A stretch of 64,000 bases of DNA, taken from contig JBCCAR010000013.1 in assembly GCA_039814715.1 (NCBI GenBank), positions 22,990 to 86,989 of the forward strand. Reading direction: 5' to 3'. This DNA comes from CAKZYD01 sp039814715 (lineage in GTDB: Bacteria; Pseudomonadota; Alphaproteobacteria; Sphingomonadales; CAKZYD01). The position numbers and the translations under genes are program-made. The notes under the pieces are model-generated. The model did no database searches and was not told where the DNA came from. It saw only the letters and a program-made list of their open reading frames with translations. Shown here one piece after another: positions 42,664 through 50,769 of this stretch (its first letter is position 1; each line of letters starts with the position of its first letter).

Positions 42664-43608
42664 GTGACGAGCATTGTTTCTATCACTCAATCGACCATCA
42701 CCGAAGCGATAGCGATTCTTTCTGATGGCGGCCTCATAGGACTTCCCACAGAGACGGTCTATGGGCTGGCAGCTGATGCAACCGATGGCGAGGCGGTTGC
42801 AGGAATTTTTGCAGTTAAAGAGAGGCCGACGTTCAACCCTTTGATTAGTCACGTCACAGGTCGAGGCATGGCGCGCCAGCATGTGCGTTTTTCACCACTT
42901 GCTGAGGCGCTGGCAGAGGCTTTTTGGCCAGGACCACTCACATTGGTTCTCCCGCGCAGGCAACAAAGCAACATTCATCCCCTCGCCACAGCGGGCTTAA
43001 ACACGCTCGCAGTTCGTGCGCCCGCCCACAGCGCCGCGCGGCAGATATTGCACGGCCTTGGGCGGCCGGTTGCAGCGCCCAGCGCAAACCCATCTGGCAA
43101 GCTGAGCCCAACCAAAGCTGACCATGTGGCAAGCGGCCTTGGAGACGCAGTATCGCTTATCCTGGATGGGGGACCATGTCCGATCGGATTGGAATCGACC
43201 GTTGTTGAAGTGCGCGGAGAAAGGCCCATCTTGCTGCGCGAAGGCGCCGTCACGCGCGAAGACCTGGTGGAGGTGTGCGGTCAACCGCTCCAAGAGGCGG
43301 ACAAAGTGATCCGAGCGCCTGGCCAACTCCTCGCGCACTATGCGCCTAATGCGCCGCTCCGTTTGAATGCCGAAGAACCGGGCGACAATGAGTATATGAT
43401 TGGGTTTGGGGCCATCGATGGTGACACCATGCTGAGCAGCCAGGGCAGTCTGCAAGAAGCAGCCAAAAATCTGTTTGACGCTCTCGCGCAAGCAAATAGC
43501 GCGCGTGCGGCAGCTATAGCCGTTGCGCCCATACCGGAAAAAGGACTAGGCAGGGCTATTAACGACCGGTTGCAGCGCGCTGCCACCGGCAGCAGGAAGC
43601 AGCCTTAA
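42664..43608 (+). CDS. sua5: L-threonylcarbamoyladenylate synthase (Sua5 type)
   Basis: The 314-residue protein has the YrdC domain (about 10-195), with GGLIGLPTETVYGLAADA and KERPTFNPLISHV, joined to a C-terminal Sua5 domain (about 215-314) after an APGQLLAHYAPNAPLRL linker. It makes threonylcarbamoyl-AMP from threonine, bicarbonate and ATP for the t6A37 modification of tRNAs. The GTG start has no strong ribosome site. The next gene begins 3 bp after its stop. It is divergent from the acyl-CoA dehydrogenase gene. Confidence 0.93.
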   Translation: MTSIVSITQSTITEAIAILSDGGLIGLPTETVYGLAADATDGEAVAGIFAVKERPTFNPLISHVTGRGMARQHVRFSPLAEALAEAFWPGPLTLVLPRRQQSNIHPLATAGLNTLAVRAPAHSAARQILHGLGRPVAAPSANPSGKLSPTKADHVASGLGDAVSLILDGGPCPIGLESTVVEVRGERPILLREGAVTREDLVEVCGQPLQEADKVIRAPGQLLAHYAPNAPLRLNAEEPGDNEYMIGFGAIDGDTMLSSQGSLQEAAKNLFDALAQANSARAAAIAVAPIPEKGLGRAINDRLQRAATGSRKQP

Positions 43609-43611
43609 CCT

Positions 43612-45054
43612 ATGGACGCTAAAACCACGCCCACACTTGCAAAACCGCCTGCCGACGCGCTGGAGCGGTTTCGCCGGATCGTGGGGCCAAAGGGCTGGAC
43701 AACAGACGCGGCGGACATGGCTCCGCACGTCACAGACTGGCGCGGCAATTATACTGGTCAAGCGGCCATGGTGCTGCGGCCGCGCACAACAGATGAAGTA
43801 CGCCGGATTGTTAAAACAGCCAATGAATTTTCAATCGCCCTCGTACCGCAAGGCGGCAACACAAGCCTTTGCGGCGCTAGCGTTCCAAGCGGCAGCGGCA
43901 ATGAGATCGTTGTCTCGTTAACGCGCATGCGCACCATTCGAAATGTTGATCCGCTGAACTACACAATCACTGTTGATGCGGGCCTCTGCATTCAAGAAAT
44001 CCAGGAAGAAGCAGCCAAAGTCGACCGTCTCTTCCCAATGTCCTTCGGCGCGGAAGGCAGCGCGGAAATCGGCGGCGCTATTTCCACCAATGCCGGCGGC
44101 GTCAATGTTCTAAAATACGGAAATATGCGGGCGCTCGTTTTGGGCCTGGAGGCGATTTTGCCGAACGGCGATCTGTTTGATGACCTGACGGGGCTTCGAA
44201 AAGACAATACAGGCTATGATCTCAAACAGCTGCTGATTGGCGCAGAAGGCACACTGGGGATCATCACAGCAGCGACGCTGATGCTCTATCCAACGATCAA
44301 GGCCAGCGCGACTGCCCTCGCTGCAGTGCCAAGTCCTAAGGCAGCTGTCGAGCTCCTGGCCTTGGCCCGCGAAGCGTCAAGCGACCATGTTACTAGCTTT
44401 GAGCTCATGTCGCGCTACGCGCTCGATATGGCCTTCAAGCATGTCCCTGGCTGCGTTGATCCATTGGCAAAGCCTTACGAATGGTATGTGCTGATCGAGC
44501 TGGGGAGCCCGCGCAGCCACGACCTCTTGCGGCGACGCTTAGAGGATGTATTGACCACAGCTTTGGACAAGAACCTCGTTTTGGATGGCGCATTGGCGGC
44601 AAATGTGGCGCAAGCTCAAACTTTGTGGCGACTTCGGCACGGTATCCCGGAAGGGGAAAAAAAAGAAGGAAAGGCCATCAAGCACGATATATCTGTGCCC
44701 GTGAGCCAGCTGCCTACTTATATGAAGGCAACGCGTGAGACGTTGCTGGATATCGCGCCTGACCTACAGCTGAGCATCTTCGGCCATATCGGCGACGGCA
44801 ATTTGCACTACAATGTGCAGAAATGGCCTGAGATTTCGCCTGAAGAGTTCGACGAACTGCGCCCTGACATCACAGACACGATTTATAATGGCCTGGCGGC
44901 CTTTGGTGGCTCCATCTCCGCAGAGCATGGTATTGGCCAGCTCAAACGAGATGCTCTGCGCCAAGTCAAAGCGCCAGCTACATTGGGCGCGATGCAGACG
45001 ATTAAGACCGCACTTGACCCCAAAGGCATCATGAACCCCGGCAAAGTGCTCTAA
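43612..45054 (+). CDS. FAD-binding 2-hydroxyacid dehydrogenase (GlcD/D2HGDH-like)
   Basis: The 480-residue flavoprotein has a VAO-type FAD domain (PQGGNTSLCGASVPSGSG, then GGAISTNAGGVNVLKYGNMR) and the FAD-oxidase C-terminal domain, ending with GHIGDGNLHYN, SAEHGIGQLKR and DPKGIMNPGKVL. These are features of D-lactate, glycolate or D-2-hydroxyglutarate dehydrogenases. Which hydroxyacid is used cannot be told; SerA side-activity makes D-2-hydroxyglutarate a reasonable substrate. It follows sua5 by 3 bp and its stop overlaps the convergent SRAP stop. Confidence 0.88.
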   Translation: MDAKTTPTLAKPPADALERFRRIVGPKGWTTDAADMAPHVTDWRGNYTGQAAMVLRPRTTDEVRRIVKTANEFSIALVPQGGNTSLCGASVPSGSGNEIVVSLTRMRTIRNVDPLNYTITVDAGLCIQEIQEEAAKVDRLFPMSFGAEGSAEIGGAISTNAGGVNVLKYGNMRALVLGLEAILPNGDLFDDLTGLRKDNTGYDLKQLLIGAEGTLGIITAATLMLYPTIKASATALAAVPSPKAAVELLALAREASSDHVTSFELMSRYALDMAFKHVPGCVDPLAKPYEWYVLIELGSPRSHDLLRRRLEDVLTTALDKNLVLDGALAANVAQAQTLWRLRHGIPEGEKKEGKAIKHDISVPVSQLPTYMKATRETLLDIAPDLQLSIFGHIGDGNLHYNVQKWPEISPEEFDELRPDITDTIYNGLAAFGGSISAEHGIGQLKRDALRQVKAPATLGAMQTIKTALDPKGIMNPGKVL

Positions 45055-45740
45055 GTTAGAGCATTCAGAAAACCATCGCCTGGATCGAGTAGCCGAGGGC
45101 CATCGTTACGTACATTGCCAACATCCCGGTTCGCGGGGCGTATGGACATCGCCTCCAGGTCATCCAGCAAATCCGCGTTCAATGGATCGGGCGGGCGAAA
45201 ATTGCGATGATCCATCCAAAGCCGCTGGCCTTCTTCGCTGAGTAAAAGCGGCATGCGGTGATGCACATTTTCTAAATGCCCAACGGATGGACGCGTTACA
45301 ATCGCCGCCGATAACAAGTAAGACTGGCCATCCGCGCCGCTCCAAAGGTCACAAAGGCCAGCAAAGACAAGCGGTGCATAATTATCGCTCGCCATCACAT
45401 AGGGCCGCCTCTCGCCATCTAGATCTGCCCACTCATACCATCCATTGGCTGGGATGAGGCAACGATGATGGCGATACGGGCCGCGAAAGAACGGCTTTTC
45501 GTGGATGGTTTCAGCGCGCGCATTAAACACAGGCGTGGGCGGTATCTCCTTCATCCATGTCGGCACTAGCCCCCACCGCATTGGGAGCAAGCAGGGCCCA
45601 ATTTCCTCGCGGATAGAATAGACTAATATATCCTGAGTTGGAGCGATATTGTAGCGCGCCGGCAAGCTCAGGTCTGTCTTGACCTTGAAGATCTGCTGCA
45701 TTGCCTCAGCTGCTGAAGTAAATAAGAACCGTCCGCACAT
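45051..45740 (-). CDS. SRAP-family abasic-site processing protein (YedK/HMCES)
   Basis: The 229-residue protein must begin MCGRF because the catalytic Cys2 becomes N-terminal after Met removal and forms a thiazolidine link with abasic sites in single-stranded DNA. This decides the start at 45740 over an ATG ten codons upstream. Other family residues are NARAET, the RCLIPANGWYEW segment and HHRMPLLL with the active His. It protects replication forks from abasic lesions. No LexA-like box was found in the 44 bp to the divergent Nudix gene. Confidence 0.93.
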   Translation of the reverse strand: MCGRFLFTSAAEAMQQIFKVKTDLSLPARYNIAPTQDILVYSIREEIGPCLLPMRWGLVPTWMKEIPPTPVFNARAETIHEKPFFRGPYRHHRCLIPANGWYEWADLDGERRPYVMASDNYAPLVFAGLCDLWSGADGQSYLLSAAIVTRPSVGHLENVHHRMPLLLSEEGQRLWMDHRNFRPPDPLNADLLDDLEAMSIRPANRDVGNVRNDGPRLLDPGDGFLNALT

Positions 45741-45784
45741 GGGCGAGAAGAAACCATATTGTGTAACCAAAAGGGAGTCCCTGC

Positions 45785-46225
45785 GTGAAACGCTCCTATC
45801 CAGACCGCCCTATCGTCGGCGTTGGCGTCGTTGTTCTCAACGCTGATAAAGTGCTGTTGGTTAAGCGAGGCAATCCTCCAAAGGCGGAAGAATGGAGCCT
45901 GCCGGGCGGCGCACAAGATATCGGCGAAACATTGCAGGAGGCCGGGATTAGGGAGGTAAAAGAGGAAACTGGATTGACAATTACTATCAGCGGGCTGGTA
46001 GACGCCGTCGACTTCATCGAAAAAGATGACTTTGGAAAACCGCGGTTTCACTATTCCTTGATTGATTTTTGGGCTGTTTCAAGTGATCGAGAGTTAAGGC
46101 CTGGTGACGACGCGCTATCAGTTCAGTGGGCGGCGCATGACCGCATTGACGCCCTGCCCCTTTGGAGCGAAACCAAGCGCGTCATCCACAAAGCCTTTAA
46201 ATTGAGGGACAAGAGCAAGCAATGA
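45785..46225 (+). CDS. Nudix hydrolase (MutT-like)
   Basis: The 146-residue protein has a complete Nudix box (GGAQDIGETLQEAGIREVKE then ETGL) following a VVVLNADKVLLVKRG strand. GGGAG lies 8 bases before the GTG start. The small size and motif spacing suggest NADH-, ADP-ribose- or nucleotide-type substrates, not resolved. It ends in an ATGA overlap with the DUF2842 gene. It is divergent from the SRAP gene. Confidence 0.88.
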   Translation: MKRSYPDRPIVGVGVVVLNADKVLLVKRGNPPKAEEWSLPGGAQDIGETLQEAGIREVKEETGLTITISGLVDAVDFIEKDDFGKPRFHYSLIDFWAVSSDRELRPGDDALSVQWAAHDRIDALPLWSETKRVIHKAFKLRDKSKQ

Positions 46226-46437
46226 GGGAAACACCAAACAGCCGCAATTTAGTCGGCACCCTTGCCCTACTGCTAGGACTGGGGATTTATGCTTTGATTG
46301 TGGCAGAGCTCTCCGTACGGATTGGCGACCTGCCTTTCATCGTCGAAGTCGTGTTTTACATCATCGCGGGCCTGATATGGCTCTGGCCTGCGCGCGCACT
46401 TGTTCGTTGGATGTTAGCGGGCAATATCAAAGACTAG
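46222..46437 (+). CDS. DUF2842 small membrane protein
   Basis: The 71-residue protein has two hydrophobic helices (about 10-30 and 38-56), the second ending in the WLWPARALVRWM motif that I associate with DUF2842, a small family largely limited to Alphaproteobacteria. Function is unknown. Its ATG overlaps the Nudix stop, and its stop overlaps the convergent acyl-CoA ligase gene by 4 bp. Confidence 0.8.
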   Translation: MRETPNSRNLVGTLALLLGLGIYALIVAELSVRIGDLPFIVEVVFYIIAGLIWLWPARALVRWMLAGNIKD

Positions 46438-48065
46438 GCCGTGGGCAAAACGTAGTCTTTAAACTGTTCCCGCAGAACCAACTTCTGGATCTTGCCGGTG
46501 GCAGTGTGTGCAATTTCATCCACAAACACAACGTCATCGGGCAACCACCACTTTGCGATCTTATCGCGCAAAAAGTCGATCATCTCCTCTTTGGTGATGG
46601 ACGCCCCGTCCTGCTTCACAATGATGAGTAATGGCCGTTCATCCCACTTGGGGTGAGCAATCCCGATAACCGCTGCTTCTGCGACAGCTGGATGACCGAC
46701 GGCCTCATTCTCTAGATCGATGGAGGAAATCCACTCCCCGCCCGACTTGATCACATCCTTCGCGCGGTCGGTGATTTGCATGTAGCCAAGTGGATCGATA
46801 GTGGCAACGTCTCCAGTATCAAACCAGCCATCCTCGTCGAGAATACTGCCGCCTTCATCTTTGAAATACGCTTTGGCGACCCAGGGTCCGCGCACTAGGA
46901 GATGCCCAAAAGCTTTGCCATCGCGCGGCAGTTCTTGTCCAGCATCATCGACGATTTTCATGGCAATGCCGTAAACACTGCGGCCCTGCTTTATTTTCAT
47001 GTCGAGAAGTTCATCAATTGATTTGCCCTTCAGCGGCCAAACCAACGTCCCCACCGTGCCGAGCGGGCTAGTTTCCGTCATGCCCCAGGCATGGTTCACT
47101 TCAACGCCGTATTGTTTTTCAAATCGCTCAATCATAGAGCACGGAGCCGCCGACCCCCCTATGGCCACACGGTCTAAATGCGGCAATGTTGCCCCAGAAG
47201 CCTCTAGATATTGCAGCAGCCCAAGCCAAACTGTGGGGACCGCAGCTGTGATGGTCACTTCTTCTGCATTAAGGAGGTTCAGCAACGTCTCGCCATCAAA
47301 AAATGGCCCGTTCATAACCATTTTCGCGCCTGTGATGGAGGCCGCATACGGAACACCCCAGGCATTGGCATGGAACATAGGGACTATGGGCAATACGGTA
47401 TCTTGGGAGCGAAATGCCAATGTGTCAGACATACAAGCACCGTAGGTGTGTAGCACGGACGATCGGTGAGAATAGAGAACGCCTTTAGGGTTTCCCGTGG
47501 TGCCGGACGTGTAACATAGCCCGACGGCTGCGTTTTCATCGGCTATCACCGGCCAGCGATACGCCCCATCTTGGTCCTCGAGCAACGTCTCGTAACACAG
47601 CACGTCCAGGCCCTCGATGGCCGGGCAGTGGGCGGCATCCGTGAGCGCGATCAAGACCGGATTTGACGTAAAGGTCGGCGCTAGTCGCGCAATGATTGGC
47701 GCGAAAGTAATGTCAAAGAGGAGGATTTTGTCTTCGGCATGATTGACGATGTACGTTATCTGCTCGTCAAATAAGCGCGGATTTACGGTATGCAAAACTG
47801 CGCCCATGCCGGCCGCAGCGAACCAGGTCTCTAAATGCCGATGGGTATTCCAGGCTAAAGTGGCAACACGGTCGCCTTGGCTCGCCCCAAGCGCTTCTAG
47901 GGCCTGCGCGAGTTTTTTAGCGCGGCCAATGCACTCTCCATAGGTTCCGCGAAACTCGCCGCCCTCAGGCAACAAGCTTACCACCGGCACCTTGGCATGG
48001 TTCGCCTCGCAATGATCAATCATGCCAGAAACAACCAATTTAGACTCTTGCATCAGTCCAAGCAT
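46434..48065 (-). CDS. Fatty-acid-CoA ligase (AlkK-like)
   Basis: The 543-residue adenylate-forming enzyme resembles the AlkK group of medium/long-chain acyl-CoA ligases, with the P-loop CYTSGTTGNPKGVLYSHRS, MFHANAWG, HAWGMTETSPLGT, WFDTGDVATID and the C-terminal TATGKIQKLVLR lysine motif. It activates fatty acids for oxidation or lipid synthesis. A later ATG (fifth codon) is an alternative start. It is the second acyl-CoA ligase in the window after fadD, with only moderate similarity to it. Confidence 0.9.
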   Translation of the reverse strand: MLGLMQESKLVVSGMIDHCEANHAKVPVVSLLPEGGEFRGTYGECIGRAKKLAQALEALGASQGDRVATLAWNTHRHLETWFAAAGMGAVLHTVNPRLFDEQITYIVNHAEDKILLFDITFAPIIARLAPTFTSNPVLIALTDAAHCPAIEGLDVLCYETLLEDQDGAYRWPVIADENAAVGLCYTSGTTGNPKGVLYSHRSSVLHTYGACMSDTLAFRSQDTVLPIVPMFHANAWGVPYAASITGAKMVMNGPFFDGETLLNLLNAEEVTITAAVPTVWLGLLQYLEASGATLPHLDRVAIGGSAAPCSMIERFEKQYGVEVNHAWGMTETSPLGTVGTLVWPLKGKSIDELLDMKIKQGRSVYGIAMKIVDDAGQELPRDGKAFGHLLVRGPWVAKAYFKDEGGSILDEDGWFDTGDVATIDPLGYMQITDRAKDVIKSGGEWISSIDLENEAVGHPAVAEAAVIGIAHPKWDERPLLIIVKQDGASITKEEMIDFLRDKIAKWWLPDDVVFVDEIAHTATGKIQKLVLREQFKDYVLPTA

Positions 48066-48269
48066 GTTCGAAACTCCCCAAATACCGCAGACATTATACT
48101 TTTTCCTTCTTTAACGCACGGCGATAGCGAGTGCATCCCCCAACGCGATAGGTTTGCCCTTTTTCGTATAAGAGATCACAGCTTTGCCCAAATCGCCCTC
48201 TAGCCTTTTCGCTAGCAACACAATATGTTGCGGACGCACCGATGATAAGCACAAGAAATTGAGCCAATT

Positions 48270-48932
48270 ATGAATGACCAATCCAGACGCCTGATCGTTC
48301 AATCCATGCTAGCAACCGGATTGGTAGGGCTGCCAGCGTGTACCTCCGGGCAATCGCAAGCCCCATCGCGCCAGCCCCAAGGCTCAGGTGTTGACCCAAA
48401 TGCAGCGGTTGGCCAACAAATTGATCCTGAAACAGGCCAGCCGATTGAAGATACATATGACGAGACTACCATCCTCGATGCAGCGCGGAACACCTTTGGA
48501 AGCGGCGCAGAAGGCGTAGCAGGACTCATTGAACGGTTGTTTTCTGAAAATGGCAAACCCAACGCCTATATCACCGGCGAAGAAGCCGGCGGCGGCTTTA
48601 TTGGCGCCCTGCGCTATGGCGGGGGCACACTCTATCACAAAGTTGAAGGCGAACGCCCCATTCATTGGACTGGGCCATCCATCGGCCTAGAACTTGGTGG
48701 CAATGCAGCCAAGAGCTTCATGCTCGTCTACAACCTTTATGATACCGAAGATGTGTACGCCCGCTTCCCCGCCGTTGAGGGCCAAGGCTATTTCGTCGGC
48801 GGCCTTGGCGTGAATTACCTCCAACGCCGCGGCGTTAAGGTGGCCAATGTGCGCCTCGGCATCGGCCTGCGTTACACCGCGAACCTGGGATATGTGAAAT
48901 TCACGAAGAGCTCTACGATTAATCCGTTTTAG
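48270..48932 (+). CDS. eipA: Envelope integrity protein EipA (DUF1134)
   Basis: The 220-residue protein has an N-terminal signal with a possible lipobox at Cys24 (LPAC) and the DUF1134 domain (about 75-220), marked by GEEAGGGFIGALRYGGG, GLELGGNAAKSFMLVYNL and the Arg-rich RLGIGLRYTANLGY end. EipA in Brucella is a periplasmic protein needed for envelope integrity and beta-lactam resistance, and is under CtrA control; no TTAA-N7-TTAA site was found in the 200 bp upstream here. It is divergent from the acyl-CoA ligase. Confidence 0.88.
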   Translation: MNDQSRRLIVQSMLATGLVGLPACTSGQSQAPSRQPQGSGVDPNAAVGQQIDPETGQPIEDTYDETTILDAARNTFGSGAEGVAGLIERLFSENGKPNAYITGEEAGGGFIGALRYGGGTLYHKVEGERPIHWTGPSIGLELGGNAAKSFMLVYNLYDTEDVYARFPAVEGQGYFVGGLGVNYLQRRGVKVANVRLGIGLRYTANLGYVKFTKSSTINPF

Positions 48933-48958
48933 GCTACGTTAGAGGCAATGGCCGGGTT

Positions 48959-49053
48959 GGGACAGGGCTGCGATTGCCCTGCCCTCAGTCCCAGGCGTGA
49001 TCCGGGACCCCACAGATCAAGCTCACAAGCTAGACATCGGATCAAGTCCCGGG
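48959..49053. repeat. REP-like palindromic element
   Basis: The gap after eipA holds nested inverted repeats: GGGAC (48959-48963) with GTCCC (48988-48992), and CCGGGAC (49002-49008) with GTCCCGG (49046-49052). The phrase GGATCAAGTCCCGGG is typical of dispersed palindromes in alphaproteobacterial genomes. Only one copy is seen in the window, so repeat status is inferred. Confidence 0.4.
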
Positions 49054-49097
49054 AAACGGGCGGTGTATTGAGTTCACATATTCTGAGCTTGTCGCCA

Positions 49098-49128
49098 CAA
49101 AAAAAGCCGAGCACTTGACCCGGCTTTT
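49098..49128 (-). terminator. ilvC terminator (bidirectional)
   Basis: AAAGCCG (49103-49109) pairs with CGGCTTT (49121-49127). Read on the minus strand, the stem is followed by a run of seven T, so it ends the ilv transcript. On the plus strand a weaker TTTTGATTT follows and may end eipA. Confidence 0.85.
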
Positions 49129-49149
49129 GATTTCTCCTTCGCCAAATCG

Positions 49150-50169
49150 CTAATTTTTCTCTTTATCCACCAGCTGGTTTTCTTTCAGCCATGGCATCAT
49201 GGCGCGCAGTTTTGCGCCTGTTTCTTCAATCTGGTGCGCGCCTTGCAGCTTGCGCTTGGCTTTCATCACAGGGTTGCCCATGCGGTTGTCGGTGATGAAC
49301 TGATTAACGAATTTGCCTTGCTGAATATCATCCAGAACACGCTTCATTTCAGCTTTGGTTTCTTCTGTAATGATCCGGGGGCCAGTGGCGTAGTCACCAT
49401 ATTCTGCCGTATTAGAGATCGAATAACGCATGTTGGCGATACCGCCTTCATACATGAGATCGACGATCAATTTGACTTCATGCAGGCATTCGAAATAGGC
49501 CATCTCAGGCGCATAGCCGGCTTCCACAAGTGTTTCAAAGCCGGACATAATGAGCTGGCTGAGCCCGCCGCAGAGGACTGCCTGCTCACCGAACAGGTCG
49601 GTTTCGCACTCTTCTTTAAAGGTTGTCTCAATAGTACCTGCGCGTCCGCCGCCAACACCGGACGCATAGCTAAGCCCCAAATCATGGGTGTTGCCTGATG
49701 CGTCTTGTGCAATCGCCAAAAGACAAGGCACTCCGCCGCCGCGCAGATATTCAGAGCGCACCGTATGGCCAGGGCCTTTGGGCGCGACCATGAACACGTC
49801 CAGATCGGCGCGCGGTTCAATCAATCCAAAATGAACATTTAGGCCGTGTGCAAAGGACAGCGCGGCGCCTTCTTTGATATTAGGCTCAACGTCGGTGGCA
49901 TAGATCTCTGCTTGATGCTCATCAGGCGCTAAAATCATGACCACATCGGCCCAAGCGGCAGCCTGCGCATTCGACATCACCTTAAAGCCTGCGTTTTCAG
50001 CCTTCGCGCGAGTGGCGGAGCCTTCGCGCAGCGCAATGGCGACCTCTGCGACACCGCTGTCACGCAGATTGGCTGCATGGGCATGGCCCTGGCTACCGTA
50101 GCCGATGATAGCAACTTTCTTGGTTTTGATCAGATTAACGTCTGCATCACGGTCATAATAGACGCGCAT
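49150..50169 (-). CDS. ilvC: Ketol-acid reductoisomerase
   Basis: The 339-residue class I enzyme isomerises and reduces acetolactate or acetohydroxybutyrate with NADPH in valine, leucine and isoleucine synthesis. Motifs include the Rossmann GYGSQGHAHAANLRDSG, PKGPGHTVRSEY and, in the C-terminal knotted domain, the Mg-binding DLFGEQAVLCGG with Asp and Glu ligands. It is the last gene of ilvI-ilvH-ilvC and is followed by a strong terminator. Confidence 0.97.
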   Translation of the reverse strand: MRVYYDRDADVNLIKTKKVAIIGYGSQGHAHAANLRDSGVAEVAIALREGSATRAKAENAGFKVMSNAQAAAWADVVMILAPDEHQAEIYATDVEPNIKEGAALSFAHGLNVHFGLIEPRADLDVFMVAPKGPGHTVRSEYLRGGGVPCLLAIAQDASGNTHDLGLSYASGVGGGRAGTIETTFKEECETDLFGEQAVLCGGLSQLIMSGFETLVEAGYAPEMAYFECLHEVKLIVDLMYEGGIANMRYSISNTAEYGDYATGPRIITEETKAEMKRVLDDIQQGKFVNQFITDNRMGNPVMKAKRKLQGAHQIEETGAKLRAMMPWLKENQLVDKEKN

Positions 50170-50215
50170 GGGCTTGCCCCTTTTTGACTAATTCAACGAA
50201 AAAATTTTGCCGTGT

Positions 50216-50731
50216 CTAAAGCGCTTCTGCGCCGCGCGCAATGGCTGCAACACCAGTACGCGAAATTTCCACCAATCCGAGCGGTGCCATTAAGGCAATA
50301 AAGGCCTCGATTTTGTCTGTCGGACCGGTGATTTCAAAGATGAAACTCTCCGTCGATGTATCCACAACGCGGGCGCGGAAAATGTCAGCAATGCGCAGGG
50401 CCTCGACCCGTTTCTCGCCTGTGCCGCGAACCTTCACGAGCGCCATTTCACGCTCAACAGAGGGCCCTTCTACGGTGAGATCATGAATAGCGCGAACAGG
50501 GATCAGGCGTTCAAGCTGCGCCGTGATTTGCTCGATCACCATTGGCGTCCCAGAGGTAACAACCGTAATCCGGCTAACGGAATTGTCTTCACTCACCTCT
50601 GCAACGGTGAGACTTTCGATATTGTAGCCGCGGCCTGCAAACAGGCCTATGACACGCGCCAACACGCCTGCCTCATTGTCAACCAAGACAGACATCGTAT
50701 GACGTGCGGTTTCATCAGCTGAAGCGTTCAT
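50216..50731 (-). CDS. ilvH: Acetolactate synthase small (regulatory) subunit
   Basis: The 171-residue subunit has an N-terminal ACT domain (about 12-85: HTMSVLVDNEAGVLARVIGL and RGYNIESLTV) that binds valine, and the conserved C-terminal domain that activates the catalytic subunit. It gives feedback inhibition to IlvI. It lies 38 bp after ilvI and 46 bp before ilvC. Whether to call it IlvH or IlvN is a matter of subtype; length supports IlvH. Confidence 0.95.
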   Translation of the reverse strand: MNASADETARHTMSVLVDNEAGVLARVIGLFAGRGYNIESLTVAEVSEDNSVSRITVVTSGTPMVIEQITAQLERLIPVRAIHDLTVEGPSVEREMALVKVRGTGEKRVEALRIADIFRARVVDTSTESFIFEITGPTDKIEAFIALMAPLGLVEISRTGVAAIARGAEAL

Positions 50732-50769
50732 CGCTTCGCATCCTTTTCAAACTTGCAGGAAAGGAAAGA

